Shown piece by piece: positions 24,401 through 34,794 of a DNA stretch of 64,000 nucleotides. The notes beneath the pieces were generated by a model, which saw only the letters and a program-made list of their open reading frames with translations, did no database searches and was not told the DNA's origin. The stretch is from Hypericum androsaemum (taxonomy: Eukaryota; Streptophyta; Magnoliopsida; Malpighiales; Hypericaceae). Position 1 is the stretch's first letter; every line of letters begins with the position of its first letter. The position numbers and the translations under genes are program-made. The stretch lies in contig OZ023188.1 of the NCBI GenBank assembly GCA_963995505.1, positions 6,758,001-6,822,000 on the forward strand. Direction: 5' to 3'.

Positions 24401-25047
24401 ACATCACATATGCGGTAAGTTTAATCAGCCAGGTAATGCATAAACCACGTGTTTAACATGTTGACATTATGGAACGCATTCTCAAGTACTTAAAAAGCTG
24501 CCCAGGTAAGGGAATTCTAATGAAAAGAGCAAATCACTTGCGTATTTCTGGATTTGCTGACTCTGATTATGCAGGTGATGTCGGAGATAGAAGGTACACT
24601 TCAGGATATTGTGTCTTTGCTGGCAACAATCCTATTATTTGGAGAACGAAAAAACAGAACGTTGTTGCTCGTTCTAGTGCTGAAGCCCAATATAGGGCTA
24701 TGGCTGTTATAACCACTGAACTTATATGGGTAAAAAATTTACTAACTGAGCTCAACTTCTCTGTGCAGGTTCCCATCGAGCTTCATTGTGACAATATGGC
24801 TGCAATTTACATTGCTTCGAACCCTGTCTTTCATGAACGAACCAAACACATCGAAGTGGATTGCCATTTCGTAAGAGACAAAGTTCAAGGCACTATCATT
24901 ACACCATATGTTGAAAGTGAACAACAACCTGCAGATGTGTTCACCAAACCTGTTGGAATGGCTCAATTCTATCAACATCTATCCAAGTTGGGTGTCTGCG
25001 ACATTTACGCACCCAACTTGAGGGGGAGTGTTGAAAACTATACATAA
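21427..25047 (+). pseudogene. copia pol polyprotein, body 2
   Basis: It has the same domains and the same TAA (24454-24456) as body 1. Over the 1,034-residue frame I see only one residue difference (His for Tyr before FCDHC). The shared lesion shows that the copy arose from an already defective element. Confidence 0.9.
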
Positions 25048-25478
25048 TAAGACTCTTATGATGTCGAGAAGAATCCTAAGCGAAAGTTCGAGTTCTGCAG
25101 CAAGTTTCTGTAGATGAACTTGCTGCAGTTTTTTTGCAGATGATATCTGCAGATTTGCTGCACTTTCTGCAGCATCTTGTCCTGCTCCAAAATTGATGCA
25201 ATCTCTTGTTCCAGCTGCTAATCATTGTGTATTTAATGCCCTCAATGATTAGCAACGTCCATCTACCAACAAATCTTTCTCAGATCATCTGCAACTCTTC
25301 ATCTTCCTGGAGATTCAACTTGACAGCTGGTGTATTTATTATGCAACGGCTACTAGCCTTATTCCTTCTCTGGAATTGGAGATTGATGTAAATACCCTAG
25401 TAAATAGGTCTAACTTGTAATTAGTATATATATGTGTAATTACATTTGAATCAATAAGATTGAATCACAATTTCAAGA
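25029..25478 (+). repeat. LTR 3 of the copia array
   Basis: Ends TTTCAAGA (C to G relative to the other LTRs) and is followed by CCATT, the right target site. Confidence 0.9.
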
Positions 25479-25483
25479 CCATT

Positions 25484-25984
25484 GCGGTCGGCTTTGGACA
25501 TGGGGACCACGCGGGTGGCCCTCCGGAAAGAGCAGGGAGGGGCGAGGAGGAGGCGCGGCACCCAAAATGGAAGCTCGGGTCGAAGCCGAGACCAACGTTC
25601 GTTGCGACGATCGCGGGGTTCCTTGCAAGGGTTTCTTTCGGGAGAGGGAGAACGAAGAGCTTGAGGGTATACGGATCGAGGTTTCACATCCTTGACGTCG
25701 TTGTCGTCCTTCGCCAGAGTGTGGTCGACGACGACCCCATGTTCGCCTGCGTCAGGAAGCCACCGGCTCGCTAGAGGAGGAGGGACGCCGTCGATTTGTT
25801 CCAACCTCGCGTCGGACTCCCTGTCCTCGGCGTCGGGCTCAAAGAGGGAGGGAATCTCCAGTCCAAGAGCACCGCTCCCTCGCAATCGGTACATCGTCCT
25901 TCCTCGCTGATTTCAGACTGGTGTAGTTTTCGGTGAGGAAGGACGAATGGTCGGGGTAGAAGATGCGAAGGGTATAATAGTCAT
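25484..25984. other. GC-rich interior of TIR element, possible captured DNA
   Basis: It is strikingly GC-rich against its surroundings, with open frames on both strands (for example minus 25451-25894, rich in Arg, Pro and Asp). I do not recognise a protein. Gene-fragment capture, as in Pack-MULEs, could explain the composition, but this is inference. Confidence 0.35.
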
Positions 25985-26134
25985 TTCTATGATTGAAAAA
26001 ATAAATGGTTATATCAGTGAGGGGCCTTAGAGTTCAATAAAAGTAAATTAGGGGGTCAAATTTTCGATTCCGAAACAGGAGAGGCTGAAACAGTAATTTC
26101 AGCAAATTTTAGGGGATTGAGGGCAATTTACCCT
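25985..26134 (-). repeat. right terminal inverted repeat
   Basis: Its reverse complement aligns with the left arm at 12971 and starts AGGGTAAATTGCCC. Confidence 0.7.
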
Positions 26135-26481
26135 TTAAAATGTACCTATTAAAATGTCATTATGGTAAGAAACTACCCAATAAATGTACCCTATAGTTTG
26201 GAAATTAATTTTATTTTTGTTTAAAAAAGTGGTAGGTGACAATTTTTTTCTCCTAAAAAAAATCAATGACCTTTTTCTAAAATATCTTTGTGATTAATAC
26301 AAATAATTTATTGATAAAAAATTGATAGTTAGAACCATCGATAAGAGACTAGATATAATATTTCAGTTGCCGCTCGAAAACCAAAAACGACGGCAAAGTC
26401 CGACGGTTCGAACCGAAACGTGGCTAGCATAAACAGTCGCACGCCGATAACACTTTCTGAACAAGGAGATATTTTTCTATT
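26135..26481. other. non-coding DNA
   Basis: AT-rich, no gene seen. Confidence 0.5.
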
Positions 26482-27026
26482 TAGGAGTGAGCAAATGGTA
26501 ATTAAAATTCTGTAAATTTGGTAAAATTTTGGTAATCGGTAATTCAAAATTGGTAAATTGGTATTCGATAATCAATTTGGTAGAAAGTTTTTAAAAAATT
26601 CGGTAAATATCAGTATTCGGTAAATACCGATATTTTACCAAAATGGTAATTTACCAAATATATTAATAAATATATAAGTCAAATTATAGATAATTTATCA
26701 AAAATTTTCTTGGCCTCGTCATAAATCAATGCTCTAAATAGACTTTATACTGATTATATTTGATAGACTTGTACTTATTAGATTAAATTTATTTTTATTA
26801 AAATTATGTTTGCATTTTTGGATTAAATATAATGATAAATTATAATTTTTCCAAAAAAATTGGTAAATTTGGTAAATACCGAATTTACCAAAATTTAGTT
26901 TGGTAAATACCAAATTTATCGAATACTATTTGGGATCGGGATTGGTAGAGTTTTTTTTGCATTTTGGTATTTGGTAAATTCGGTATTTAGTAATTGAGAT
27001 CGGTAAATACCGAATGCACACCCCTA
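26482..27026. mobile_element. hAT-like MITE rich in GGTAAATACC motifs
   Basis: The left end TAGGAGTGAGCAAATGG and the reverse complement of the right end (TAGGGGTGTGCATTCGG) form imperfect inverted repeats of the TAGGGGTG.GCA type seen in plant hAT elements. The arms are filled with repeated ggtaaat and taccgaat words that can pair with each other. There is no transposase. I could not find a clean 8-bp target duplication. Confidence 0.6.
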
Positions 27027-28460
27027 GCACTTTTTCCAATGGGATTGAGGCCCAATTTGTTGAACGGCCCAACAAGTAACACCAACGAAATCATACTTGA
27101 AAAGTTGGTTATAAACTAAAGAAATGATCTCACTCCGAAGAAATTTATTTTTTTTAAAATAAATTATTTACACAATGATATTGTCAGGAATTGGAACTGG
27201 ACGTTCTTGAATTGTACAACCTCTTGTGTCGTTAGGCTACATACTCTTTAACAGAAGGAGTTGTTTTCTTAACAACAGATTTTTCAACCTCACCCAGATC
27301 CAGATGGGTCGATAGTCCATCTCGAAGGAGTTGTCATCTGTTGCAATCTATGGTTGAATGATATGACATCAATAATGTATTTAGTATGAATTTTTATTAT
27401 ACATATTATAATCTCTATATCCGATTAAATATCTTAACCAAATTTTGTTTTAAGTGTTATAAAACATGAGTTGCTTGACAACATGAAGGGTCACGGACAA
27501 CTAGTTTGATATAATCTCAATATTTAATTTAAAATCTTAATTCAGTGGCATATTAGTAGAGTTCTTGGACTATGAATACACTACACTTAGTGTGGTACAT
27601 TTAACAATAATAAGAACTATTTTCTCTCTCTACATGTATATGTAATAGTTTCTTGGTTTGCCAACAAATAATTATATTAACTGATAAAGAAGTGATTTAG
27701 TTTAAGAAGATGTATCCAGCTCAAAGTCTTTGATCTAACAGTTATATTTTTTTTTTGAGGGGTATCTAACAGTTATATTAACTGATAAAGAAGTGATTTA
27801 GTTTCCATGGTCATTCCATTTTCAAATTATATTAATATACTTGGTTATCCAGATATTTAGCAGTTTGGCCGGCTGTCATTTACGAAACAAACAATCAATT
27901 AAATTTAGCAGTGGTATCTAACTTGTTGCAAGAGTGCATGAACATAAACTTAAGCCATAGCAACCCTCAAGTGCAACTAGACGTATAAATATTTATAAAC
28001 ATCCACATTAATTAAAAACTAGCTTTCTGGTCCTTATACCAACTACATATTTATTATCTAACATTGAAACATTTTACAGCCACACAATTCTCTGGGCTTT
28101 CAATTCCAGATCGTGATACGTGTACCTTCACATTAGAAGTGAAAGAAAGAAACTTGCTTCTACTCGGAAGCGCTTGAAAGCTCAGCAGCCACAATTCTTG
28201 AACGAAATTAAAGAGCATCGCAATTTTTTTGGTTTATACATATCCGGAGACTCAATATACTGATTAATCTATTTCATAATTTTTTAAAGATGGCAAGCAC
28301 TTTTAACATATTTTTAATACTTGAGACCTTTTGATTAAGATGAATATCAACATCTTATATATACATCTCATTTTCATGATATTAATTACGTGCTTATCAG
28401 TTATAATAGTCTAGTAGAAGCTCAAATCTTCTCCAAATTTCCATATCCTCATCCAACAAC
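27027..28460. other. intergenic DNA upstream of the DUF7722 gene
   Basis: No gene seen. A 30-base phrase (taactgataaagaagtgatttag) occurs at 27677 and 27779, a short local duplication. Confidence 0.5.
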
Positions 28461-28461
28461 G

Positions 28462-28472
28462 CCTATAAAAAG
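28462..28472 (+). promoter_or_regulatory. TATA box of the DUF7722 gene
   Basis: CTATAAAAAGG lies about 80 bases before the ATG at 28546, a normal plant spacing for a short 5' leader. Confidence 0.6.
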
Positions 28473-28545
28473 GCTGACCAGGCAATTCCCAATCTCCACA
28501 GCTTAGTCATAAGAAGCTAAAATATCTTTAGAGAAGGGTGAAGCC

Positions 28546-28824
28546 ATGAGCTTGCTAAATACCATTTGCACCATGGCCAACCTTGTCGGGATGAACCCTA
28601 CCAATGGATGCAAACGACAAGAAGCTGTGGAGGGTGACAAGAAGATGCCCGGCTTCCAAATGCCACTTCACTACCCAAGGTACAAAAAGAGTGACTATGA
28701 GACGATGCCCGAGTGGAGATTGGATTGCTTGTTGAAGGAGTATGGACTTCCTGTTATTGGAGATGTCAACCACAAGAGGAACTTTGCCATGGGAGCTTTC
28801 CTTTGGCCCGAAGAGAACAATTAA
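28546..28824 (+). CDS. DUF7722 family small protein
   Basis: This intronless 92-residue frame encodes a soluble, charged protein. The core GFQMPLHYPRYKKSDYETMP, followed by EWRLDCLLKEYGLP and ending FAMGAFLWP, is the hallmark of plant DUF7722 proteins, whose function is unknown. About 35 N-terminal residues before the core are variable and contain no signal peptide. The start is the first ATG after a good TATA box and has a purine-rich context. Untranslated sequence follows, with no other gene for almost 6 kb. The ORF is complete, so it is probably active. I cannot assign a biochemical role. Confidence 0.85.
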   Translation: MSLLNTICTMANLVGMNPTNGCKRQEAVEGDKKMPGFQMPLHYPRYKKSDYETMPEWRLDCLLKEYGLPVIGDVNHKRNFAMGAFLWPEENN

Positions 28825-30596
28825 AGATGCAGTTATTGTGTTAAATACACTCGGTTCGTTGTGGTCGGAAAGAAACAACCGTTTATTCTCGTGATGTGTA
28901 AACGGTCGTTTTTTGTTTTACCACGAGGACCCGATTGTATTTAACCAGATTATAAATTATGTGATTCGTGGATACCGATGCTAAACTTATTATGTGATTT
29001 CGTGCATATTTGATTAGATTAAAATAAGTTGATGGTTAACTTAGCTTGCGATATGTATCATATTATGAATATTATCTAGCAACGGCTGTATAATTACTAG
29101 TTTTTTGTTGGTATATATCCATGCATTAAAATTGTTACTTTAGTTTCATATGCTGTTTAGCTTCCGCCCCAAGTTCTTAACTATGTATTTGTGATACACG
29201 TAAATGATATGTTCTATTTAAAATGCTTACGAAATTTGATTTGACTATTTGTATCAACAACGTGCACCGGAAAAAAAAAACTTCATGGTTAAATGCATTT
29301 GACCTGAGATAGTCTTGGGATGAGTGACTTCCTGAGAAATTTTCAGGATGCATGAGAAAAAAATACGCTGAAAAATACTCTTGTTAGTCAGTGAAGAAAG
29401 TAATTTTGGACGTTACAATATCACTTAGCAATATTTGATTATTACGTCATTTAACGTAGTGTTAATGGTTAAAGCTTGAATGAATATCTCTGTTGTATAT
29501 TTGTGTGTACTCTCCAGTAAACCAAAAAATTACGTCTTGTAGATTAGAGGAGAATCAAATTGAAGTCCCCAACTATCCCATGACAAATATTTATTATGGT
29601 TGAAACGCTCTCATAATTGTAGTTTGGAGATCAAAACTTCAAAGTTTATCTCTATTATAAGTGAATTTTTGTGGTGTACGTTAGATATACCAATTCATAT
29701 TTATATGTTCATTATTGAAAATCGTTTCGAATTTGTCCAGGCCAGATTGAATGAGTATTCCGAAATTCCGGGCACCCTACAATTATTAAGATTATGAAGC
29801 AACAGCGGATCCAAAAATTAAACCATTGGTGATATCTTCATAACCACAAAAGAGAACCTTAATTTTTGATGTGGATACTTAAGAAGCACGGAACAAGAAC
29901 AACACGACAACGTCACGATGGTAGGTCTAAAATTAAATTGATGACAATTACCTCTCTTCGGCTGCGCCCTCTCCTCCAAGGCATGAACTCTTATCGGTTA
30001 TGTCGTAATTAATGAAACCCTTGTAAGATAAATTTCATGGACTTTCGAAAAATATAAATTTATTTGTGTTTCTTAGGAGAGATAGATAAATCGAAACACT
30101 TATTAACTGAACGGAGACGATCTCACTGTAATTCATGAAGAATACAAGCAAGTCTAATAACTCCTATTACGTGATTTGGATACTATTTAAGAGGCAGAAT
30201 ATCTTATCGTATTAGGAGGCCATCAAGAAAAGCGAGGGAGACACTATTTAAGAGGCAGAATATCTTCTCGTTACGAGACCTGAAGATGGTGGGGAAGACG
30301 ACGTGCAAATGATCTAAGGAAATTGGCGAGAGATAGTCACCAACACTAGATCATGGATTAACAATTAAGATAATTCATATCTAACTAGCGTTGTTTTTTC
30401 AGATATATTATTATCTTTTGTTTATTTAGGCGACATGTGCTCATCAACTAGTGCTGATTAATAAATAATAAGTTTAATCACTTGACAATTATTTATTTTA
30501 AATAAATAAAATTCTACTTGTTCAAAATTTTTAAATAACTCCTAACTACTCTCTATCGGGGCTTAACAATGAAAACACGAGATTTCTAATACAGTT
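28825..30596. other. intergenic DNA with a local duplication
   Basis: No gene seen. The phrase actatttaagaggcagaat occurs twice, about 61 bases apart (near 30181 and 30242), each copy continuing atatctt.tcgt. Confidence 0.5.
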
Positions 30597-30823
30597 ATCG
30601 GTGCAGTCTATTTGAATTAAGGTAATAGCACCGGACTGAAGATATTTTTCTAATACGTCTTTCAAAAAGGCATCTTTCTAATAGTGCTTACACTGATGCA
30701 TATTTTGAGCCAAAGAAACACACACATATGTTATATTTTTTCTTTGTTATTTTTAGGTCGAAGATGGCATTGGATCACTTGGGGCGAAATCTTGTGGGCC
30801 CACGAGATTCCGAGTCTAAAGTT
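30597..30823 (+). repeat. repeat also present in the AGP intron, left part
   Basis: It aligns with 34985-35235 in the AGP intron (shared: gagatggcattggNtcactt, gaaatcttgtgggcc, acgagattcc). The copy is interrupted by the LINE and resumes at 34233. It ends in the left LINE target duplication. Confidence 0.65.
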
Positions 30824-31132
30824 TTTTTTAGGGGTAAAATATCACATATATATTAACTACTTAAGTAGGGAAGTCTGAGAACAATAAAGCATCAAGCTCC
30901 GTTGGATGGACTACAAGTCAGTCCCCGGAAAGTGAAAGTAACCTAGTCTGCCTACAGAATCAGTCCGCAATCTGGTTCCGAGTTCTAAGAATCAAAGCCA
31001 ACCGACAATTGGGTAAATCAAGCAACAAGAGCCTAATCTTTACAACAAGTGGTTCGACTTGCCAGTAGACTAGGGAAGAAGAATCATTTACGAAATTGTG
31101 GGCTCACAGACAATCGGTCTCCACCAAAGAGT

Positions 31133-31831
31133 TCAGACTCTGGAACTTTTGTCTGATGATGGTGAGAGCAAGTTCGATCGCCAACAGCTCAGCCTCAAAA
31201 GGTGATTGAGCATTCCTAAGAGATCCGTATGACCTTCAATGATAAGGCCTAAATGATTACGAGCAATTGCAGCCATCCCCGCTTGAGAATTTTTATCCAC
31301 CCAGGAGACATCACAATTGAATTTGACAGCACCCGGTTTCGGGGCCAACCACGAGCTAAGCTGCACAACATCATCACCAGGACGTAGCCATTCCGAACCT
31401 GTTAACTGCAAATATTCATGATACGAATAAGAGGCCAAGTTTAACATTGAAATCAGATTAATTTTTACTCCCTCAAAGAGAGAGTGATTCCTAGACAACC
31501 AGAGGTTCCGACACAGAAACATAGCTAGGAAAAGCAGATCAAGATCTGCAGAAGATTTTAAATGACGAGCTATAGCAATAAACCAATAATTGAAAGAACT
31601 ATACTCAGTCCTATCAAATCTAAGGCCAAAAGGGCTAGCAATCCAGGTAGCCCTAGCATGTGGGCATTCAAAAATTAAGTACAAAACAGGTTCATCATCA
31701 GATCCACAAATATGGCACAGAGGAGTCGGGGACAGATTTTGCTTAAATAGATTTGCAGCAGTAGGGATCACGGTTCTAATAAGCCTCCAGATGAGGTTTT
31801 TCACTTTTGGTGGAACCTTAAGCTTCCACAT
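31133..31831 (-). pseudogene. LINE zf-RVT and RNase H region
   Basis: The minus-strand product begins WKLKVPPKVKNLIWR and continues with CHICGSDDEPVLYLIFECPHA, which is the zf-RVT domain. An RNase H-like part follows (KFNCDVSWVD, QAGMAAIARN) and degenerates at the end. A TGA directly upstream and the missing segment before it show decay. Confidence 0.8.
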
Positions 31832-32215
31832 CAGCTTTCAAGTACTTGGGTCAAAGGGAATAGAATTAGTGTCAGTTATCTGAAGATTTAGACTGTCCGA
31901 GTGTTATTTTTAGGGAAAATTATGCTCAAATCTCTGTAGTTTGGCATTCCTCCCTCTGGAGTCCCTGCATTTCTGAAATCGTTTCTGACGTTCCCGAAGT
32001 TTGATTTTATCAACTCTCGGGGTCCCCGACGGCTCTTTTTTTCATTAAATGACCAAAATACCCTTTAAAAAAATTAAAAAACAACCTTCTTCAACCTTTT
32101 GGCCAAAAACACCAACAACCAAAAACTAACTCAAAAATAAGATCAAACTAACCAAAATCAAGAGCACAACCAAGAACATCAAGAACAAAAAATACGAAGG
32201 GGAAATTCTCTCCCT

Positions 32216-32237
32216 CCCCCCCCCCCCCCCCCCCCCC
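32216..32237 (+). repeat. homopolymeric C tract (22 C)
   Basis: Preceded by tctccct. The minus strand is a G run able to form a quadruplex. An equivalent tract lies at 53877. Confidence 0.95.
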
Positions 32238-32467
32238 ACCTTTCCGTTTCCATGAACACTCCATTTACAGCAACAACTCTACAACCCAATCCAATAATCA
32301 ATACAAATTACAATACCAACAATTCTAACTTAGTAAAAAAATCAAAAAATACCCGGCCAAGAAAACCCAGATCTAAATAATGGTACTTTGTGAATAAAAC
32401 CCCCAACTAGAGCCAAACTAAGAAAACCTAGAACAAGGAAAGGCTCGAGACTGCCATCCTTGAGACC

Positions 32468-32576
32468 GCCGTCACTGATGTTGTTGTCCTAATTGACCAC
32501 GAGCAAGGCGGCCGTGAGAACTTCTTGGCCAACGGGATCCGCCTCCATGCCATCAGCAAGCTCCGCGAGATGTTAG
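32468..32576 (+). pseudogene. UMP synthase (orotate phosphoribosyltransferase part) fragment
   Basis: The frame encodes [18 protein letters not shown] and then [18 protein letters not shown]. This is the end of the OPRT domain of plant UMP synthase, around its conserved DREQGG loop (here DHEQGG). Just before it, cttgagaccgcc reads LETA, which in the family precedes this stretch by about nine residues, so a small deletion lies between. No other UMPS exon is seen. It is a captured gene fragment, not a functional gene. Confidence 0.75.
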
Positions 32577-32590
32577 GGTTTTGAAGGACA

Positions 32591-34219
32591 AGGGAAGGCT
32601 CGACGAGACTACTCCAAATCTAAGATGGCATGTTACCCTTCACAGCTGACATAATATCAGAAAGAGGAAAGTATAGACCCTTCAAGATTCTATAGCACAT
32701 AGAATCCTGGTGCCCGAAAAGCCGCCACACTTGTTTGGCAAGAACAGCAATATTGAAAATCCTCATGTCTTTGAAGCCCAAACCACCCTAAGACTTGGAA
32801 CAAGAAAGCTTATCCCAACTCAACCAATGAACTTTCCTCCTATCCACATCACCTGACCACCAAAACTTAGCAATTAAACTGTTAGAGCAAAAAGTAGCCA
32901 GGAATAATAAGTACTGCATAATGTAGCAAGGAATAGAGGAAAGGGTAGATTTGATCTAAATTTCTCTACCCGACATGGACAACATCTTTTGCTTCCAACT
33001 GCTAGTCTTAGCAAGCATTTTCTCGAAAATGAAGTTCAAAGCTTCCTTTTTAGACCTTCCCCAGATGGAAGGCAGCCCGAAATATTTGTCATTGGAGGGC
33101 ATGGACTTCATCTCCAAGATTGCCGAGATAGCTAACCTACTTGCAGCAGATTCCCACCTAGAAAATAAAATACAAGATTTTTGAAAATTCAAGAATTGAC
33201 CAGAGATTCTTGAGAAACTTACCAAAAGCTGTTTAAGTCTCTCAGCCTCCTAAACACTCGCTTTTGCAAAAAGCAAAGTATCATCTACAAATAAGATATG
33301 AGTCAAAGCGGGACAATGCCTATTAAGCTTGAAGCCATGGATCTCATTCCTACACATAGCACGGTTGACAAAATGAGCAAAAACATCTGAAATGAAGAGG
33401 AAAAGAAAGGGGGAAAGAGCATCCCCCCTATCTTAACCCCCTAGAAGCATCGAACCAAGGAAGAAGTTGACCATTAAACAAAACACCATAAGAAACAGAC
33501 TTCAAGCAACTCATAATGCACAAAATTCACTTAGCAGGAAAACTAAGCTTAGTCATAACTTTTTCAAGGAACAACCAATCAACTAAATCGTAAGCCTTCT
33601 TGAGATCTAGCTTGATAGCCATGGATGTAAACTTTTTCCTGCAAGAGGTCTTAAGATAATGAAAAGCTTCATGTACAATAATGATATTATCTTGGATACA
33701 ACGATCCTTAATAAAAGCTTCTTGACATTCAAAAATCAAAACATTCATTCAAGGTCTAAACCTATTAACAAGAACTTTAGAATAAATTTTATAAGCAAAG
33801 TTACACAAGCTAATAGGCCGAAAACCATGAATGCTAGAAGGGTTAATGGACTTAGGAATCAGAGAGATAAAAGCACGATTCAGGTCTCTAGGAACATGAG
33901 AGGACTCGAAAAGATTCTTTACCAGCTCAAAAAGATCATCCTTAACCACATACCAGAATTTCTGGTAAAAGAGGCCCGGAAACCTATCGGGACCAGGCGC
34001 CTTAGTGCCACCCATGTCAAAAATAGCAAGTTTAATTTCATCAAAGGAGATATCTCTAATCAAATCAGCCGCAATATCGGAAGTAACAAGCTGAGGAATA
34101 CACTCAAGAATGCAGGCAGGGTCATCAGTTGGGATATGCGAATAAAGATCTTGAAAGTGTGCATGAATGACATCCTTCAAATGATCCTCCTCCTCAATCC
34201 AAGTACCATCAAGTAATTT
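32591..34219 (-). pseudogene. LINE reverse transcriptase region
   Basis: Minus-strand pieces in order from the right: KAPGPDRFPGLFYQKFW, LNRAFISLIPK and FRPISLCNFAYKIYSKVL, then QEAFIKDRCIQDNIIIVHE and AIKLDLKKAYDLVDW (RT motif A region), then SFLNFQKS-like and DKYFGLPSIWGRSKKEA, then GLGFKDMRIFNIAVLAKQ. Several frames are needed, so there are indels. The YADD region at about 33250-33300 is degraded. Confidence 0.8.
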
Positions 34220-34232
34220 CGAGTCTAAAGTT

Positions 34233-34794
34233 GGTCTAGCTAGAATGTAAATCCTCATATTTCCTAGAGAAAATTTATATAATAATTTTATCATCGGTTA
34301 AAAATATAATTACGTCACAGTCTACACTAATATTTTATTTTTTAGTACCTATTCTAGTTAGCTCTTTTTTTAGAACATGCATAGAATAGAATAAACGGTC
34401 CGAAACACCCGCCCCCACACAATTTTACCGGTAAAGAAGCCACCCTCAAATACTATATAAGCACGTCGCAATGCAAACTTCCTATTTTCCTAATCTACAA
34501 ACCCAACAATAAGTGACATACCTTCTTTATAAATTCCGAGAAAAAAAAGGAGAGAGATTGGGAGAGAAGAGAGATTCTGTTTCGTAAGGATCTCTCTTTA
34601 ATCTTCTATTTCACTCTCTGCTCGCCTCTTGGGAAGGAGAACTTCGCTACGTAGTTGCTAGCTGAGTTCGTCTTGACCCTTGTTATTCTTCCTAAGAGGC
34701 GCAGCAGAGAGAACCCGAGGTTCTTGAAAAAAAAAACTATAAATATTACGTGAAAAAAATATAATAAAAATCTAAGAGAAGAAAAAAATAAAAA
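34233..34794 (+). other. right part of the split repeat, then AGP upstream region
   Basis: 34233 to about 34325 continues the repeat that was broken by the LINE and aligns with 35236-35345. The rest, to the AGP start, contains a TATA-like ctatataagcacg (about 34452) some 340 bases before the ATG. The transcript may therefore have a long leader or an intron in it. Confidence 0.5.

Larger units (their letters stand above)
13496..25483 (+). mobile_element. tandem Ty1/copia array, three LTRs and two bodies
   Basis: LTRs at 13501-13950, 19265-19714 and 25029-25478, each 450 bp, give an exact 5,764-bp period. The outer flanks are CCATC (13496-13500) and CCATT (25479-25483), a nearly perfect 5-bp target duplication around the whole array, and no such pair flanks the middle LTR. 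Both bodies share three nonsense codons and an 806-bp insert. The pattern fits one insertion later duplicated by unequal recombination between LTRs, not two transpositions. Confidence 0.9.
12971..26134. mobile_element. non-autonomous TIR DNA element hosting the copia array
   Basis: The ends are about 150-bp inverted repeats: AGGGCAAATTGC at 12971 rightward, and the reverse complement of 25985-26134, which starts AGGGTAAATTGC. Both arms share ATTACTGTTTCAGCC, AAAATTTG.CCCCCTA and TGAACTCTAA-like blocks. Without the copia array (13501-25478 plus one duplication) the element is only about 1.2 kb and has no transposase. The long TIRs suggest a Mutator-like family. A clear target duplication was not found, so the superfamily is uncertain. 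Confidence 0.65.
31906..32590 (+). mobile_element. nested insert carrying a UMP synthase fragment
   Basis: It begins agggaaaattatgctcaaat, resembling in style the TIR of the 12971 element (AGGGNAAATT, then CCC-rich lines and a 'ccaaaataccctttaaa' line). It interrupts the LINE between LTDTNSIPF-like coding and the KGNMPS stretch. Inside are a 22-base C tract and a UMPS gene piece. I could not find a matching right terminal repeat, so its right edge is approximate. Confidence 0.5.
30811..34232 (-). mobile_element. L1-type LINE with 13-bp target duplication
   Basis: CGAGTCTAAAGTT occurs at 30811-30823 and at 34220-34232. Between them lies a minus-strand LINE whose 3' end is marked by a T run (poly-A on the minus strand) at 30824. 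Minus-strand frames give RT, the conserved region after RT, a zf-RVT domain and RNase H in the normal L1 order. Multiple stops and frameshifts, an internal deletion and a nested insert (31906 to about 32590) make it inactive. There is no endonuclease ORF, so it is 5'-truncated. Confidence 0.85.
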
